From Gordionus sp. m RMFG-2023 (Eukaryota; Nematomorpha; Gordioida; Chordodea; Parachordodidae), in contig NC_088775.1 of NCBI RefSeq assembly GCF_954871325.1, positions 73,695,561 through 73,759,560 of the forward strand: 64,000 nucleotides of DNA, read 5' to 3'. The position numbers and the translations under genes were made by a program. Within the stretch, counting starts at the first letter, position 1, and each line of letters starts with the position of its first letter. Below are positions 11,495 through 26,400 of this stretch, one piece after another. The notes under the pieces are model-generated. The model had not been told where the DNA came from. It did not search any database and saw only the letters and a program-made list of their open reading frames with translations.

Positions 11495-14400
11495 GTAAAG
11501 CTTATCTATTTATAATATAATTTTTTTATTATTGTGCAATATTCATTTTTTGATCTCTCTTTTAGTGTGAAAAGTATAATGCAAAAACATCTCGAGAAGA
11601 TTGGGGAGCTTACCTTTGATAAAATATTTAATCAAAAATTAGGTATAAAAATAATAAATTATATATTTTTTCAATTATTTTTTTATTATCTTAATTTTTT
11701 TTAAAGGTCTAATAAAGATAAAATATGCTTTTTAGGTTGTTAAATCATAATGAAATATATTACTTTTATAATTTTACAGTTAGAGGCGTAAGGAGTTTTT
11801 AAATATTGGAGGGCTTAGGTTAGATTTTTAGTTATAAGATGGTGTGCTCATAAAAAAGATAGAAATTGGTATTTTTTTGAATAAATTTACTAGTGCTAAT
11901 TTATTATGGGGAGTACTAAACACCCTGCCCCTCTCTGACTTCAATAGGTATTATATAAAAGAATGTACCTTTTTAAATGAGTAAAAATCAAGTTTAAAAT
12001 ATACTTAACATTCAATTTTCAGCTAAACATGGGTGAAACTATAAATTTTTGCTGGGGAGGGTGGTTCAAAATATTGTCTCTTTTCAACAGATTCCTTTTT
12101 TATCTTATTTTCCTTCATTAATAATACTAGATTTGTCATTTTTTTTGCAATTTATTATGATAAAATATAGGTAATTATAAGCAATATGTATATATACATA
12201 TTTTTTGGTTGGGTAGGGTAAATTTGTGATAAGGTACCCAAATTCCCCCTTTCCCTCTATTATGGACCCACATCTATCAATTATTTTATTTTATGTAATA
12301 CCTTTTTATTTTTTTTTAATCATATTTACTTATAAAAAAATTTAATGCAAGAAATTAAAATTATATTTCTATATATATATAAATGCATTACATAAGGATG
12401 TAAGAAATGCTAAACAAAATAGCAGGCTTAAAAATCATATAGCAACATTTTTAAAAACTAAAAAATTAATTTTCTATGAAAAAATAATTTAAAAGTTAAT
12501 TTTTTAAACTCAATTTAACAAAATGAGCAAGCCAGCTATAAAATGATTATGTTAATTTCCTGACAAAATGTTGATATATTATACTCGATAATTTTTTAAA
12601 TTATATTAGACTAATTATAGGTGACAAGTTTTTTTTTATAATAGGGTTGAATACTATTAGCTGTTATCAAGGAATCAAGAATCATAACTTGTAAAAGAAG
12701 GGGGGGATCTTTTTTGAAAATATGCATATTTACTATAACGCAGCTCAAAATTATTTTTATACAAACTCTTTTGACTAACTACTACACCAGTTTAATAATA
12801 TATTCAATTTTAGAATATGAATTCAGGAATATTTAGTTAGAAACATAGATAATTAAATTTTACATTTAATTAAGTGTAGAAATGAAGATTAATTTAATTT
12901 AAATTCCCAATTAGTTCAGGGGATTTTTTTAAAATCATTCATTTAAAACAATTTTTTAGGTTTTAATTATTTTTTAAATAGAGCATCTAACTCATTAAAT
13001 TTTCTAAAGCTTACTCCAACCATTTTTTGTGTTTATATTTTTAACAATAGTTGAAATCTAAACCAAAAAAGGGTTATGAAAAGTAGTAATATGGTGTGGT
13101 TCTTGTTCTTATAAATCTTCAAATAGGTTCTGGAATTGATATGGTTATAAATGTGTATATCTCGGAATTGCCACAAGATAAGCAGTAAATTTTTAATATA
13201 TGATCATCTTGGAATGTTAACAAAACTTTAAAATAATTAATCAAACAAAAATATTTTTTAAAAAAAGACAGCGTCTAAATGAAATGAGCCGCCTATGTTT
13301 TAAATCGATATTTAACAAATTTTTGCCTAATCGATGCTGAAAAAATTGATGAGCCAATTTTGACGCCTCCTTATAATAATTTCGTATAGCAAGTTTTAAT
13401 GTTATATCGATATTCCAAGATGTTTATGCATATAAAATTTGATGCCAATCTAGTGCCAATTCTATGATATGCACATTTATAAACAGGTAATTTCAATATT
13501 GGTAGTCCTAGTTGTGCCGTTCCTATATTTGCCCTTGTTTGAGGTTTCGGATTTGGATCTTATCAATTATAATTTGTAAACCTTAAAAATTTAATACTTA
13601 AAATCAAACGTTAACGAATTTTCATTACCCGCTTTTCTAATTTTTAGTTATAAATAAATTTAGTTGATGCCTGTGACATATAACAAGTTATGATTAAATT
13701 TTGCGCACTGCACGATTCATTTCTTTAATTTAATCTCATTAAAAGAATTCCAAATAATCACCCCTTTTCTCATCCTCTAAAAATGAATATACTTGCAATA
13801 AATATTTTAGCACAATTTTGTATAAATAAGATTTTTGCAAAGCCCGAATGGTCCAAAAGCCCCCAGGCTGGGAAAATTAAAAAAATAGAGCGAGCCGGAG
13901 AGGGCAATTTATATATAAAAAATCAGGCAAGGGTTCTTTAATCTGATTTTTCTTAAAATTATAGGCCAGCCCGGGCAATAAAATTTTGAAATATATTTTT
14001 TTAATTTTAACCTAATATTTTGATTAATACTATTTGAAAATAAATTACAATATGCTTATTTCTTTGTGTTTTAAGAGTTGTCTAACTAGAATAAAATCTA
14101 AAAATAATGTATTCACAAAAAATTGAAGCTTATTTATGATATGATTCAATTACAATTACAGATATCATACACAATTAATTTATAAAACGATTGTTGTAGA
14201 AATAGATAGCCATAGAGGAAAGATATAAGGGCCTTAATTGATACCGGGAACAAATTGATGTAGATATTAAAAATATGATGACCGAAAATGTACAAAAATA
14301 TTTAACTGACCAAGGCTGGCTTTTCATAAATTTTAACTGACCGGGCCTGACTTTATAAAAAATTTAACACACATGGGATATAAAAAATAATCCTGTGATT

Positions 14401-17400
14401 GATCCTATATTTCATCAAATTATAACTGGTCGGGCTGGACAATTTGTGCAAAAAAAAATTCCTAACTGGCTCGGTTTTGATCTCTAATATATATATAATA
14501 TAATATAACAAAAATTATATTTAAATACTTCCAAGGGTCATAAATTAATATTAAAATTTTGGTAATTTTTTAACGTTAAAATTTTATAAAAGTAAATGAA
14601 TCAAACATTTAATAATAAATAATATATATATTATTAAATGGTAAGAAATTTATTAAAAGTTACTGGTTGCCAACTTAATATTTGGTCATGTAAAATTCCA
14701 CCTAAAAAATAAAAATATCAATTGAAATTTTTCAATTTTTTTAAAATTTTATATACTAAATAGTTATGTAATACTTAATATTTTCGCCAGAAAAATATTG
14801 CCTAAGCCTCGAGATTTTGTTAATAGATGTTCAAACCTTTGTGCCATCTATGAGCAAAATCCTAAGGCTTGCGTAATATTTTCCTGGATAAAATATTGAA
14901 TTAGCCTTTTTTTAAAAATCGGCTCAAAACGAGCCGTTTAACAACATTAGAAGGAAGGAAAGGAATGAAGATAAATTAGAAAGAAAATAAAAAATTTATC
15001 ATTTTTACACTAGCCATAAATATATGGTTTTGATTCTAAAAATTTAAGAATTGCATTAACGCTAAACATAATATTAAACTGAAAAAAAATTATCTCGCTT
15101 CATCAACATACCAATTTCGGGAAATGTGTTAAATTAAATTACCGTAATTACTTAGATATGATAAAAATGACTGATATTTATTTATAAATGGTTTTTTTAA
15201 CATACACTCTCAAATGCGACAAATTTAAAAGTAAATAAAAATATTGGTATTTTTAAAAGGATATGATAAAATTTATATTTTTCCTAGACTTAAAACGATT
15301 ATAATAGGAGATTATATTATTGAAGCGAAGATAACTAAAATAAAGAGAGATAAGATAAAAGAAGAGAAAGAAAGAAAGGTTATATTACATACTCTCAATT
15401 ATAAGGCGTTTTCCTAAGGCACGAGTTAATTTATTTAAAGTTAGCTATATTTTTATAAAACCCGAAATTGAGAGTTAGTAGTTTTCGGCTAAAAATTACC
15501 AACTATTCTAACAAAATAAGTCATATTTTTACCAATGAGATAGTCGTGATATAATGTTTTTCATCATTTTGATCTACTTCCATGCAACAATGTTTTTTAA
15601 AAAATTAAATTGATACTATATATTTTTGTATGCCGTTTAAAACGCAAGAAAAAAACCAAGAAACCTTTAAAATATTTTCCCATAAAATATGGCTTTAAGT
15701 TGCGTTAAAAACCTCGTCTTTTTTTTGGAAAGCTTCTAAATTTTTATTTTGGCAAAAATAATGTAGCCTATTACGGGAACGTTATTTTTTTAGATTAACG
15801 GATACATAGACCTATCAAGAATTTTCATAAGAAAGAGTCACTGTAAATTTTATTAGATATTTTTAGGTTCCCTCATTGAAAAATAATAATTTCGGTTTTA
15901 CACTTTTTTTAAAACATTTTTCTTAAAAATTTCTATTATATTCATTATTTAAAATGTAATAAATTTTTTTTTCAAAAATATGATTTATAATAGTGTCTTA
16001 AACGGCTAACACTATATTTTAGCTAAAAAATATTACGCACACCTGGAGATTTTGCTCATAGATGGCAGAAAGGTTTGTACTAGAGATCTGCAAAATTAGG
16101 CCCGGCCCGAACGGGCTCGGGTCTAATTCTGTTTAAAACAATCGGGTTTGGGTCGGGCCTAATATTTTTTAAAAATTTCGGACCGGGTCGGGTCGGACCT
16201 TGGAAATTTTATTAAATATATCTAAATTTACCAATTTTATATTGAATTTTTTATGTAAAATAAAATTTTTTGATTTAATTTTGAAACAAAACGCTATATA
16301 ACATGTCTTTTATTTTAAGTAATTATAAAAATTAATTTCAATATTTAAATAAATTCGGGCCGGGCCGGTAAATTTTTTTAAAATAAATTTCGGGTTCGAA
16401 CCGGGGCGTTAAAAAAAATTCGGGTTAGGGCCGGACCGGCAAAACTTTTTTAAAATAATTTCGGGCCGGGTTTGAAAAATAAGGCCCGATGCAGATGACT
16501 AGTTTGTACATCTATTAATTCGAGACTTGCGTAATATTATTTTGGCTAAAATCTTAATTTAAAATCGGTTAAATAAAGCTGTTTTTATATATTTTGGGAG
16601 GAGAAGGGGGCGGGAGGAATGCCGTAGGAATTTTTATTAAATATGCCATTTACAGAAACTAGCAAATTTGTAGTATTAATAAATTGTTTTTTATAGGGAA
16701 CTTTATTCGCTGGAAAAATAAATATTATATCGTGGTATTTATATATTTTTTTTTCTGTGCAATTATATTGTGATATTTTTTCCAGTAAAAATTAAGTTGT
16801 TAGTTTGTTTTTTTTTCGATACAATTTAAATTAAATTCATTATTATTTTTAAATCGCATAATTTCGAACATAATGTCGCAATTGTGGTTATTATTCATTT
16901 TTTGTTGGATTCAGATGTTGTTATCAGGAACGATCAATATTTAGCAAAAACCAAACATGAACCCAAACCCTTTTTTAAAATTTAAGGTGTTCAAGTTTTT
17001 TTTTTAATTTAAAAAATTTTATATCAATACTCTCTGTTTCAACTCCTCCTATCACCATCTCTATTTACTTTTAGTCACTGCTTTTCTAGGATATTTATCC
17101 AACTCACTAATATCTTTCTTTCATTTCATCCTTAGATTCGGCAAGTATCACAAAATCATCTGCAAATATCATATTCCACGGGACTGTTTGAGGTAATACA
17201 TCTATTATTGTAATGAAGAGAAGTGGGCTGAGAACCGACCCTTGATGAACTCCTTCGGATATTAGCTATTCTCTTTGATTTTTTGTAATTTGTCTTGTCA
17301 TCTGAGTTTTTGGATTTGAACCATATTTTATATTTCATTCCACCACCATAGTTCTTTGTATGATTTGTTGCCTCCCCTTGTCAAGCTAATCTGGATGAAA

Positions 17401-20400
17401 GGTCTGTCCACTATTGTTTCAATGTTTGCATTATTGTTTTTAATTTGCCCCATTTGATGCATGGTTCCAGTTTTATCTTGTTTTGAGTGGATTTATTTGA
17501 GATGTGTAAATACGGCGATATCTATTACATCTTTTAATCTTCTGCGAGAGATTAGCATGTAATCTATCTGTGTTTTCCTTGTACCACTTTCTTTGACCAA
17601 TGCAGAGTTTTATCTTCAAGTCTTTCTACTACTGAGGAGGTTAGATCTTGACTGAGGATGATACCGACACCGTTCCTATTGCTAACAATTCCATTATAGT
17701 ACAATTTATACCCATCTCCAATCATTAAAGTCTTCTGACCTTTCCATTTCGTCTCTTGTATGCACGCTATATCAACTTTTCTCAATTCTCGTCTTACCTT
17801 TAAGCGTCCTAATATTCAAACTTGCTAATCTTGTCTTCTTTGTTTGACCTTTACTTTACTTTTCACAGGATGGAGGTCTACACCCTGCGCGTCACTTAGC
17901 TTTCAAATTCATATTCATTTGTTTCCTTCATTTTGGACAGGTATCCTTAGCACCCGGCTGTCTAGGCCTGTCGGTGATCGGGGTATCATCTCTAAGCTCC
18001 GAAATTCATCTTACCATATGTCTTTACACATCAGTTAAGGAGCATAAAAACTTTCAAGTTTTTATGCTCCTTACCAGGATTGAACTTGCGTCCTTCTTCG
18101 TCCTTCTGTTTCCAAGCATACATCTAACCCATTAGGCCACCCCGGCGATATTCGTTTAAAGGATATAGGGTTATTCCATGTCAAATGAGCAAAAAAATCA
18201 AGATTTTCGGCCGACCCCTTTCAATTTCGATAAAAAGTTGTAGACTGGTTATATATGTTCCCATTAGATTATAAACAAAATTTTAGCGCATTAGCAACTA
18301 TATTAGCGGAGATAATCGGGGTTAAAGGTCCAAAAAACGTCTTTTTTTGCTTTTACTGATGTCAAATAATTAGTTTTTAATTTAAAACTAAATATGATCA
18401 AATATTGAATATAATATCAATAGCTAAGTTAATAATTGATGATTATGGCGAAAACATCAAAATTAATTTTTGATAAAATATGGGTCATCTTATGGTCAGT
18501 TGAAAACTTGAAATTAATATTTAGAAATGTATATGATCTCCGATTTTTAATTTTTTTAAGAAATATTATCCGTTTACTATTTTTCTAATAATTTCTTCAA
18601 CAATTAGCATGGCTGGATATTTATTTTAAAAAATATTGCGATTTTTATACTTTTAAAAAAATAGATGGCGCTATTTATAATAGTTTTAATATGTTAAAAT
18701 TCATTTTTTTATTGATTAAAAATATTTTAATGTATAATATATCATAAAATTGGATTATATAACTTTGTAAACCTTATTCCCCTGAGATATTCGCAGGATA
18801 AAAAAATTTAATAATTTTTTTAATATTGCAATGTAAATTAAAAATAATTAAAAAATCCGACTAGCATACGAGCAAAAAGGCAGGATTAAAGGAGTGCAGG
18901 AAAATTATTAAGGGAAAAATCGAAAATCACATTAATTATCATGCATACCCCCCCCCCCCCTGACTAAGTCATACCCATCAAGATCAAGAATGTTATGAAA
19001 TTGTCATTATCTTAAATTATTAAAATAACCAGAGATAAAGAAAATTTCGAAGATTTTGAAAAATTTTTTAAGTAATAAAAATAAACAAAATTATAGTTCT
19101 GATGAAATAAGCCGACTCATGCCTGGAATAAAAGATTGTGTATCTGTTAAAGGCGAGAAAGAATCAGTCCAAAGATTTATATTAAATAAGCTTAAATAAA
19201 TATTCAAGATGTTTAAGGAAGAATACCCAAATATATCAATTGGATTCTCTAAATTTGCCGAACTTAGACCAAAAAACTGTATTTTAGTTGGAGCTAGTGG
19301 CACACACACTGTTTGTGTCTGCGCCATTCATCAGAATGTGAAATTGATGACAAATGTAGAAAAATTTAATAGATGGGGAATTTTTAACAATTCTAGATTA
19401 TTCTGAGAATTATTCCTTCATTTTACAAGATGAAGTTTAGGGATTTCATTGGAACAACGTGCAGGCCACTATACATCCATTTGTAGCATATTCTAAATCT
19501 GGAGAAGAATTAAAAAATATAAATTTTGTTATTTTATCCAAATTTAATTCTAAACCAGAAAAAATAATATATTTTTCAGATGAAGCAGCGTCTCAATACA
19601 AGAATCGCAAAATTTTTCTGAACATATGTCTTCATAAATACGATTTTAATATTCCTGCCGAATGGCATTTCTTTGCCACTGCTCACCGCAAAAATGCATG
19701 TGACGGTATTGGAGGAACTGTCAAAAGATTAGTTGCCAGAGCTAGTCTTCAAAGGCCAAATAAAAATCAAATCCTAACCCCATTAGAATTATATAATTAC
19801 GCTAAAGAAAATATTAATGGAATTCAATTTGAATATGTATCCAATCAAGAATATATCGAAGAGGAATTAGCCCTTCGTAAAAGATTTAATGCACTGCTTA
19901 TACATGGGACCCAAAAAATTCACGGGGTTATTCCCATTGATCAAAATAGACTAAAAACCAAAATATATTCTAATTCCAAAAAATATAATATAAAACAAGT
20001 TTCGTATTTAAATGAGAAAATTAATTTTTAAAATATTAATGGATATATAACATGTGTATATGATGATAAGTGGTGGTTAGGATATATAATCGGTAAAAAT
20101 GATATAAATAAAGAAGTAAAAATCCAATTTTTACACCCTTGTGGACCTTCAGCCTCATTTAAATTTCCTCTGAAAGATGATATTTTAGTGTTGCCTAAAT
20201 CTCATATACTCTCGCTGGTCAATCCTTCTACTCCTACCAGTCAAACAAATATATTATCTCCCGAAGAAATCTCACAAGCTAGCCAGGCTTTGTATTCCTT
20301 TAGATGAAGTAAGATTTAATTAATTTATAAACTATCTAAATTAGGCTAAATTTGTTAAGATTTTAAAAATTTATGATCTGAATTACAAATAAAAATATAT

Positions 20401-23400
20401 AATGGACATTGTAATCGATTTAGTATGATATATATACATTAAAATATTTTTAATCAATAAAAAAAATGAATTTTAACATATTAAAACTATTATATATAGC
20501 GCCATCTATTTTTTTTAAAGTATAATAATCGCAATATTTTTTAAAATAAATATCCAGCCATGCTAATTGTTGAAGAAATTATTAAAAAAATAGTAAACGG
20601 ATAATATTTCTTAAAAAAATTAAAAATCGGAGATCATATACATTTCGAAATATTAATTTCAAGTTTTCAACTGACCATAAGATGACCCATATTTTATCAA
20701 AAATTAATTTTGATGTTTTCGCCATAATCATCAATTATTAACTTAGCTATTGATATTATATTCAATATTTGATCATATTTAGTTTAAAATTAAAAACTAG
20801 TTATTTAACATCAGTAAAAAGCAAAAAAAGACGTTTTTTAGACCTTTAACCCCGAATATCTCCGCTAATATAGTTGCTAATGCGCTAAAATTTTGTTTAT
20901 AATCTAATGGGAACATATATAACCAGCCTACGATTTTTCATCGAAATCGAAAGGGGTCGGCCGAAAAGTGATTGATTTGACATGGAATGACCCTATAATA
21001 AAATAATGTTTAAATAAAAACCTTATAAAATATATTGTACGTAAAAAAATTTTAAATTTCTTTAAAAATAATTAAAATAGCTTTTCAAAATATAAATTTC
21101 TCCCAGAATTCTCAAGAAAGATTTTTAATTAACTTTTTTTAAAATTACAAATATTTTTTATAAATTTGGAATTTTTTATCATGAAATTTAAATATTAATA
21201 TTTTTTAGGATCTCTTTTCTTTAAATTTAAATCAATTTATTTCGATAAAAATATGATATATCTTCTATTTTATGATAATAATATAAAATAATGGGTATAT
21301 AAAAACAATTATGTGTGAAGTCAAAATATTATAATATTCCATATGTTCTTCGACTTCGAATATGCTCCTTTTTAGAATATAAAACAGTAAAATTAAAATT
21401 ATTAGTATAAATTAATAATTAGAGATTACCTTATTAATTGGCTGTCCGCGATAACCCAACTCCAGATATTGTTGATTGTAAAAGTTCGAAAATCATATGG
21501 AATGAATTCACGAAAGAGCTCAATAATACTGGTAATAATTTAATTTCATGCATTAGGTCGAGGAGTGTTTGCCCGAAATTTATTTTTGAATATACCAAAA
21601 AAATATTCTATGAAATCAAGCTGGGCTGAATATGGCGGTAGGTATTCAATCCTATCTTTGTAGGCATCAATTTAACGGGATTTATGGATAGATTTGAAAT
21701 AGTAGACGAAGATTGGGAGTTTACATTTATAAAGAATTGACAGAATTTGATAATATATTATCTATAGTAAATATTATACGTAAATTCAAATTAGGCAGTT
21801 AATTTAAAATTCTTCTTGAGAATTCTAAGGGAAATTTTTATTTCGAAAAGCTATTTTAATTTTTTTACATAAAATATATAGCAATAGGTTTTTGTTTAAA
21901 CATTATATACCTCTTCTTTTTTACATTATATCCTTTAGTCGAAGAATAAATCTTAAATTTTTTTGTTTTTAATTATTATATTACATATTTTTCACTATAA
22001 AAAAGATTTCATACGAGAAAAACGAATTGGATAATTATAATTTATTTAGTTTTATGCAAATTTTATATAAAGAAATTATTAAATAAAGAGACAAAAAAAA
22101 TATAATCCACCTCTTTTTTATTGGAAATTTTATTATACTCTATCAATTTGAATTGTTACTAAATAAAATTATAATCAAAAAAATGATTTTTCCCTTGTGC
22201 AAATCTTCCTTAATTAAGAAAAAAGAAGTATTTAACTTTTCAAAATCTTATTTTATAAAGTACAAAAAAATATATTGGGCGAAATATTTGAATAATAATA
22301 AGAGACCTGCAGGCCTGGCCCTAAGCCCGGCCCGGGCCGGGTCGTATTTTAAATTTTCTAAATATACCCGGGCCGGGCCTAAAAATTTTAAACATATCCG
22401 GGCCGGGCCTAAAAATTTTTTTTTAAAATATATCCGGGCCGGGCCTAAGATTATTAAACCCGGGCCGGGCCTTAATATTTTTTATAAAAATTTTTACATT
22501 ATGAGTTAATGGTTATAAGATTATATTATATTATAGTTATGATTAATATAATATTGGGTGATGGTTAACACTACCTAACACCCACAGATCGATCTAATTA
22601 TTAATTTCCTGCAAATTTATTCAAAGTATTAATATATTTTTTTATAATTCATATCTAAATTTTTACAACATATTTTACCAAAACAATCAAATAAAGGAAT
22701 ATCTTAAATAAGCCCCAATATTCAAGTATTATTAATATATTTTTTTATAATTCATATATAAATTTTTAGAATATTTACCAAAACAATAAAATAAAGGAAT
22801 ATCATGGCACAAAATACTAATGATATAATTAATAAAATTAAAATAATATTTATTCTTTTAGAAATACAAATAATAATTTAAAATCTGAAATATGGGCTAA
22901 ATTTAACATCATCATAGATGAAAATAAAAAAAACATTGGCTACGTACAATGTAAGAATTGTTCAAGTATATTATCTTATATTTATAAACATGGTACATCA
23001 CATTTAAAAAGATATAAATGTGATGGTAAATCCATGAAAATTAATAAAAAATTTTTACACCTGAAAAACCAACCTATAAATGTAATATAAAATATTTAAA
23101 AGAAAAATTTATAGATCATTCCTTAACATTTTGCGCAAAAGATATTAGACCTTTCGAAATGATAGCTAGGAATGGGTTTCTTGAATTCAGCCAGGCTCTA
23201 GTCGATGTTGGGCAAAGTATGGTAAAATAGATATCAACTCATTGATTCACATCCCACCACTCTATCACGCCACCTTAAAGAAAAATGTAATAAAATAAGA
23301 AACATTTTGGTTGATACTATTGCCCCAGTAATCAAGAATCGATTTATGGCTGCTTCCACTGATATATGGTGCGATGACCATAAAAAGAACTCGTTTATAA

Positions 23401-26400
23401 CAGTTAACATGCACTATATATCAGATGACTGGAAGTTAGTGAAGAGAAACCTATTTACAGCTAAATTTAAAGAAGTGTCAAAGACTAGCAAAGTAGTTAA
23501 GGATGAACTATTAAAAAATTTTCATAATTTTAATTTTAACACTAACGATTTTATTAATATAATATTTGTTACAGACCAAGGTAAAAATATTATAAAAGCA
23601 TTGGAGTTAAATGAACGATAAAATTGTTCTTGTCATGTATTAAATACAAAATTTAAGAAATTAATTTAACTTCAAATATTTGGAAAGTAATGCCCCATTA
23701 ATAAAATCAACAATAGATAATATTAAAATATTAGTGGGGCATTTAAAACAAAGTAATGAATGTCAGCATTTGAAAGCCCTTTATCAAGATATAGAAGTCC
23801 GCTGGAACTCTAAATACAATATGCTCAATTCTGTTTATTCTCAAAATGAAGAAATTATAAAAGTTCTTCAAGAACATGGGGGATCGGAAAAGTATTATAT
23901 TATAGACTTTCCGATCCTTCAGGATCGAGTCAAAATTCTTGAGAATTTTAACAGAGCTATTGTTGAGTTACAGTCGGACTCTTGTACTCTTTTTAAAGTG
24001 GTAATTTGGTATTATGAACTTCTTGAAGTTTGTAATACCTTTCAAAGCGAAAAAGGAGAAATAAAATTGATTTTACTTAATATAAAGCATTTTTTAATTG
24101 AAAAATTTGTTTTACACAAGTATCATTTTATTTCTCTTTTTCTCTGTCCCAAATTCAAGCAATTACGTATGTTGTCAGGGACAGATCGCAAGATGACGGA
24201 AAACTATATAAAAGATTATATTAAATTACAAGAGGCTCAGGAAGTAAATGAAATACCATCGAACAGTCAAATTACAACTGTTGTTAAACAAACTGAATCG
24301 TTTTATGACAAATGGGGCGATGGTAATTTTGGTAATATGTCAATACCCGATGATGAATATTATAATTACATAAATAAAAAAATAGATGAAACATTTAAGG
24401 TGGATAATTTGTTAGAGTGGTGGGCGGCTCATCAAAGCGAATTTCCAATTTTAGCAAAATTGGCAAAACGGGTATTGGCAATTCTTGCTTCAAGTGCAAG
24501 ATGTGAGCGGAATTTTTCCACTACTGGGAGAATTCTTGAAGAAAGAAGAAGTAATCTTCAACCTGAAAAGGTAGATATGCTTCTCTTTCTTCATGATAAT
24601 TTGTGAATTTTTAATATCTTTCTTGAGTATAGGGTTTCGTCAATCATGCTGTTTTTTTACTTTGCAAACTGTCAAATATTTATTGCATTTATTATATTTT
24701 ACCTTGAGTCATGAAAGTTTTTAATCCAACATTTTTCATTATTTTTTTTTACAATATTATATAATACAATTATCTTCTTTTGTTAAAAATTTATATTATA
24801 AAATAAATTATATTAATATTGTGCTATTAGATTATATTTTCAAAATACTATTTATTATACATGCATTTTTTTAAATAGCGATTTATTTTTATTTTAAATT
24901 AAATTGTAAATTAAATACTATATATTATATTCTCAAAATATTTTCCATTTTTATAAATTAAATATTAGTTTTATTTTTTTTAAATGCAATATAAAATATA
25001 GTATATGCTCAAAATATTATTACCATTTTTATGAATATTAGTTTTATTTTTATAAATATGCAATATAAAATATAGTATATGCTCAAAATATCCATTTTTA
25101 TAAATAACAGTTTTATAACTTTTATAAATTCAATATAATATTCTCAAAATATTAGCTTCTTACATGTATTTTTTAAATAATAAGCGATAATACTCGCTGA
25201 AAAATATGGTAAAATACATCATAGGTGAATTTTTGTATATACCAGGTCGAATATAATTTTAAAAAATTCCCCGAACCGTAAAAATTTTTTAAAAAAATAT
25301 CCGGGCCGGGCCTAAAAAATTTAAAACCGGGCCGGGCCGTCCAAATGGTGCCTCTGCAGGTCTCTGATAATAATAAAACAAATATATTTTAATAATAATA
25401 ACCAAATTTTAGAATAAAAACGCTAATTGCATCATAAAAAAAACTAAGGCGAAATATTTGAATAATAATAAAATTAAACTATTTAATAACCACAATTGCG
25501 ACACCCCTCCCTTAGCTTGATCATTCATGTTTCCGAGCGGTCTAAACAGGATTCTCCTTCGACTACTCTTCATCTTGCCTAGCCAATAACAAGCTATTTT
25601 TCCCTGCTCCCAATGTCACAGGACAACATATTATGACATGATTTTCTCCAGATGTCCAACAAGATAGCTTAGTCACTTTTCGCCTAGTATCCCAGTTCTG
25701 CCCCTTTTCACTATCTATTTGGGTGTCTCTATTTAGGGCTATCTTCTATCATCTCTCTATATCGTTGATGCGCTTCTTTCCTGGCCGCCTCCCGCCACTT
25801 TCTTGATTCAGCTGATCCGTCTAACTCGCTCATCTCCATCTTAATTTTTGTATGAAGTATGACACCATCTAAAAATATAATTAACATGCATATATTTATC
25901 CCTCCATATCTCTATTTTCTTCATTCGCTTATCGATCCTTCGTTGTTAAAAAAACAACCATTTGTAATCATTATAAATCTCGTACACACTTGTTACAAAC
26001 AACTCTTTATAATCATTACAACTTCACATACGTTGTTAAAAAACTGAAATATCATAAATTTCCTTTTATAAACCTATATTTCCCCCATTTAATTTGACCA
26101 TCAAACAACAGTATCCAAACCAGGCTTCATCTTTTAAACATATAGGCTCTTTCTGCTTTACTCCTTCTTTCAAGAAATATAATTCAATCTTGTCTTTCTT
26201 CCTAAAAATACCTCTGCTAGAGATCTTCCTTTAGACGTCTTAGAGTTGTTGTATGATAATATGGATATTGTTTAATGCTCCATTTAAATGGGCGGATAGA
26301 AAAGAAGCGCATCAACGATATGGAGAAATGATGGAAGATAACCCTCAAAAGAGACACCCAAGTAGAGACAGTGGAACGGGGCAGAACTGCTATACCAGAT

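Larger units (their letters stand above)
18146..21950. repeat. Outer inverted-repeat structure interrupted by the long-TIR transposon
   Basis: The left arm is split: 18146-18163 (TATTCGTTTAAAGGATATA region) and about 20998-21125. It matches in inverted orientation 21810-21950, which contains TATATCCTTTAGTCGAAGAATA. The arms are about 120-140 bp. Between them is AT-rich DNA with a short open frame at 21438-21629 of unknown origin. It is probably a decayed transposon whose left arm was the target of the inner element. Confidence 0.55.

Noticed and set aside
22153-22509. Open frame with repeated AGPKNF units
   Set aside because: It is read through the CCGGGCCGGGCC subterminal array of the hAT element.
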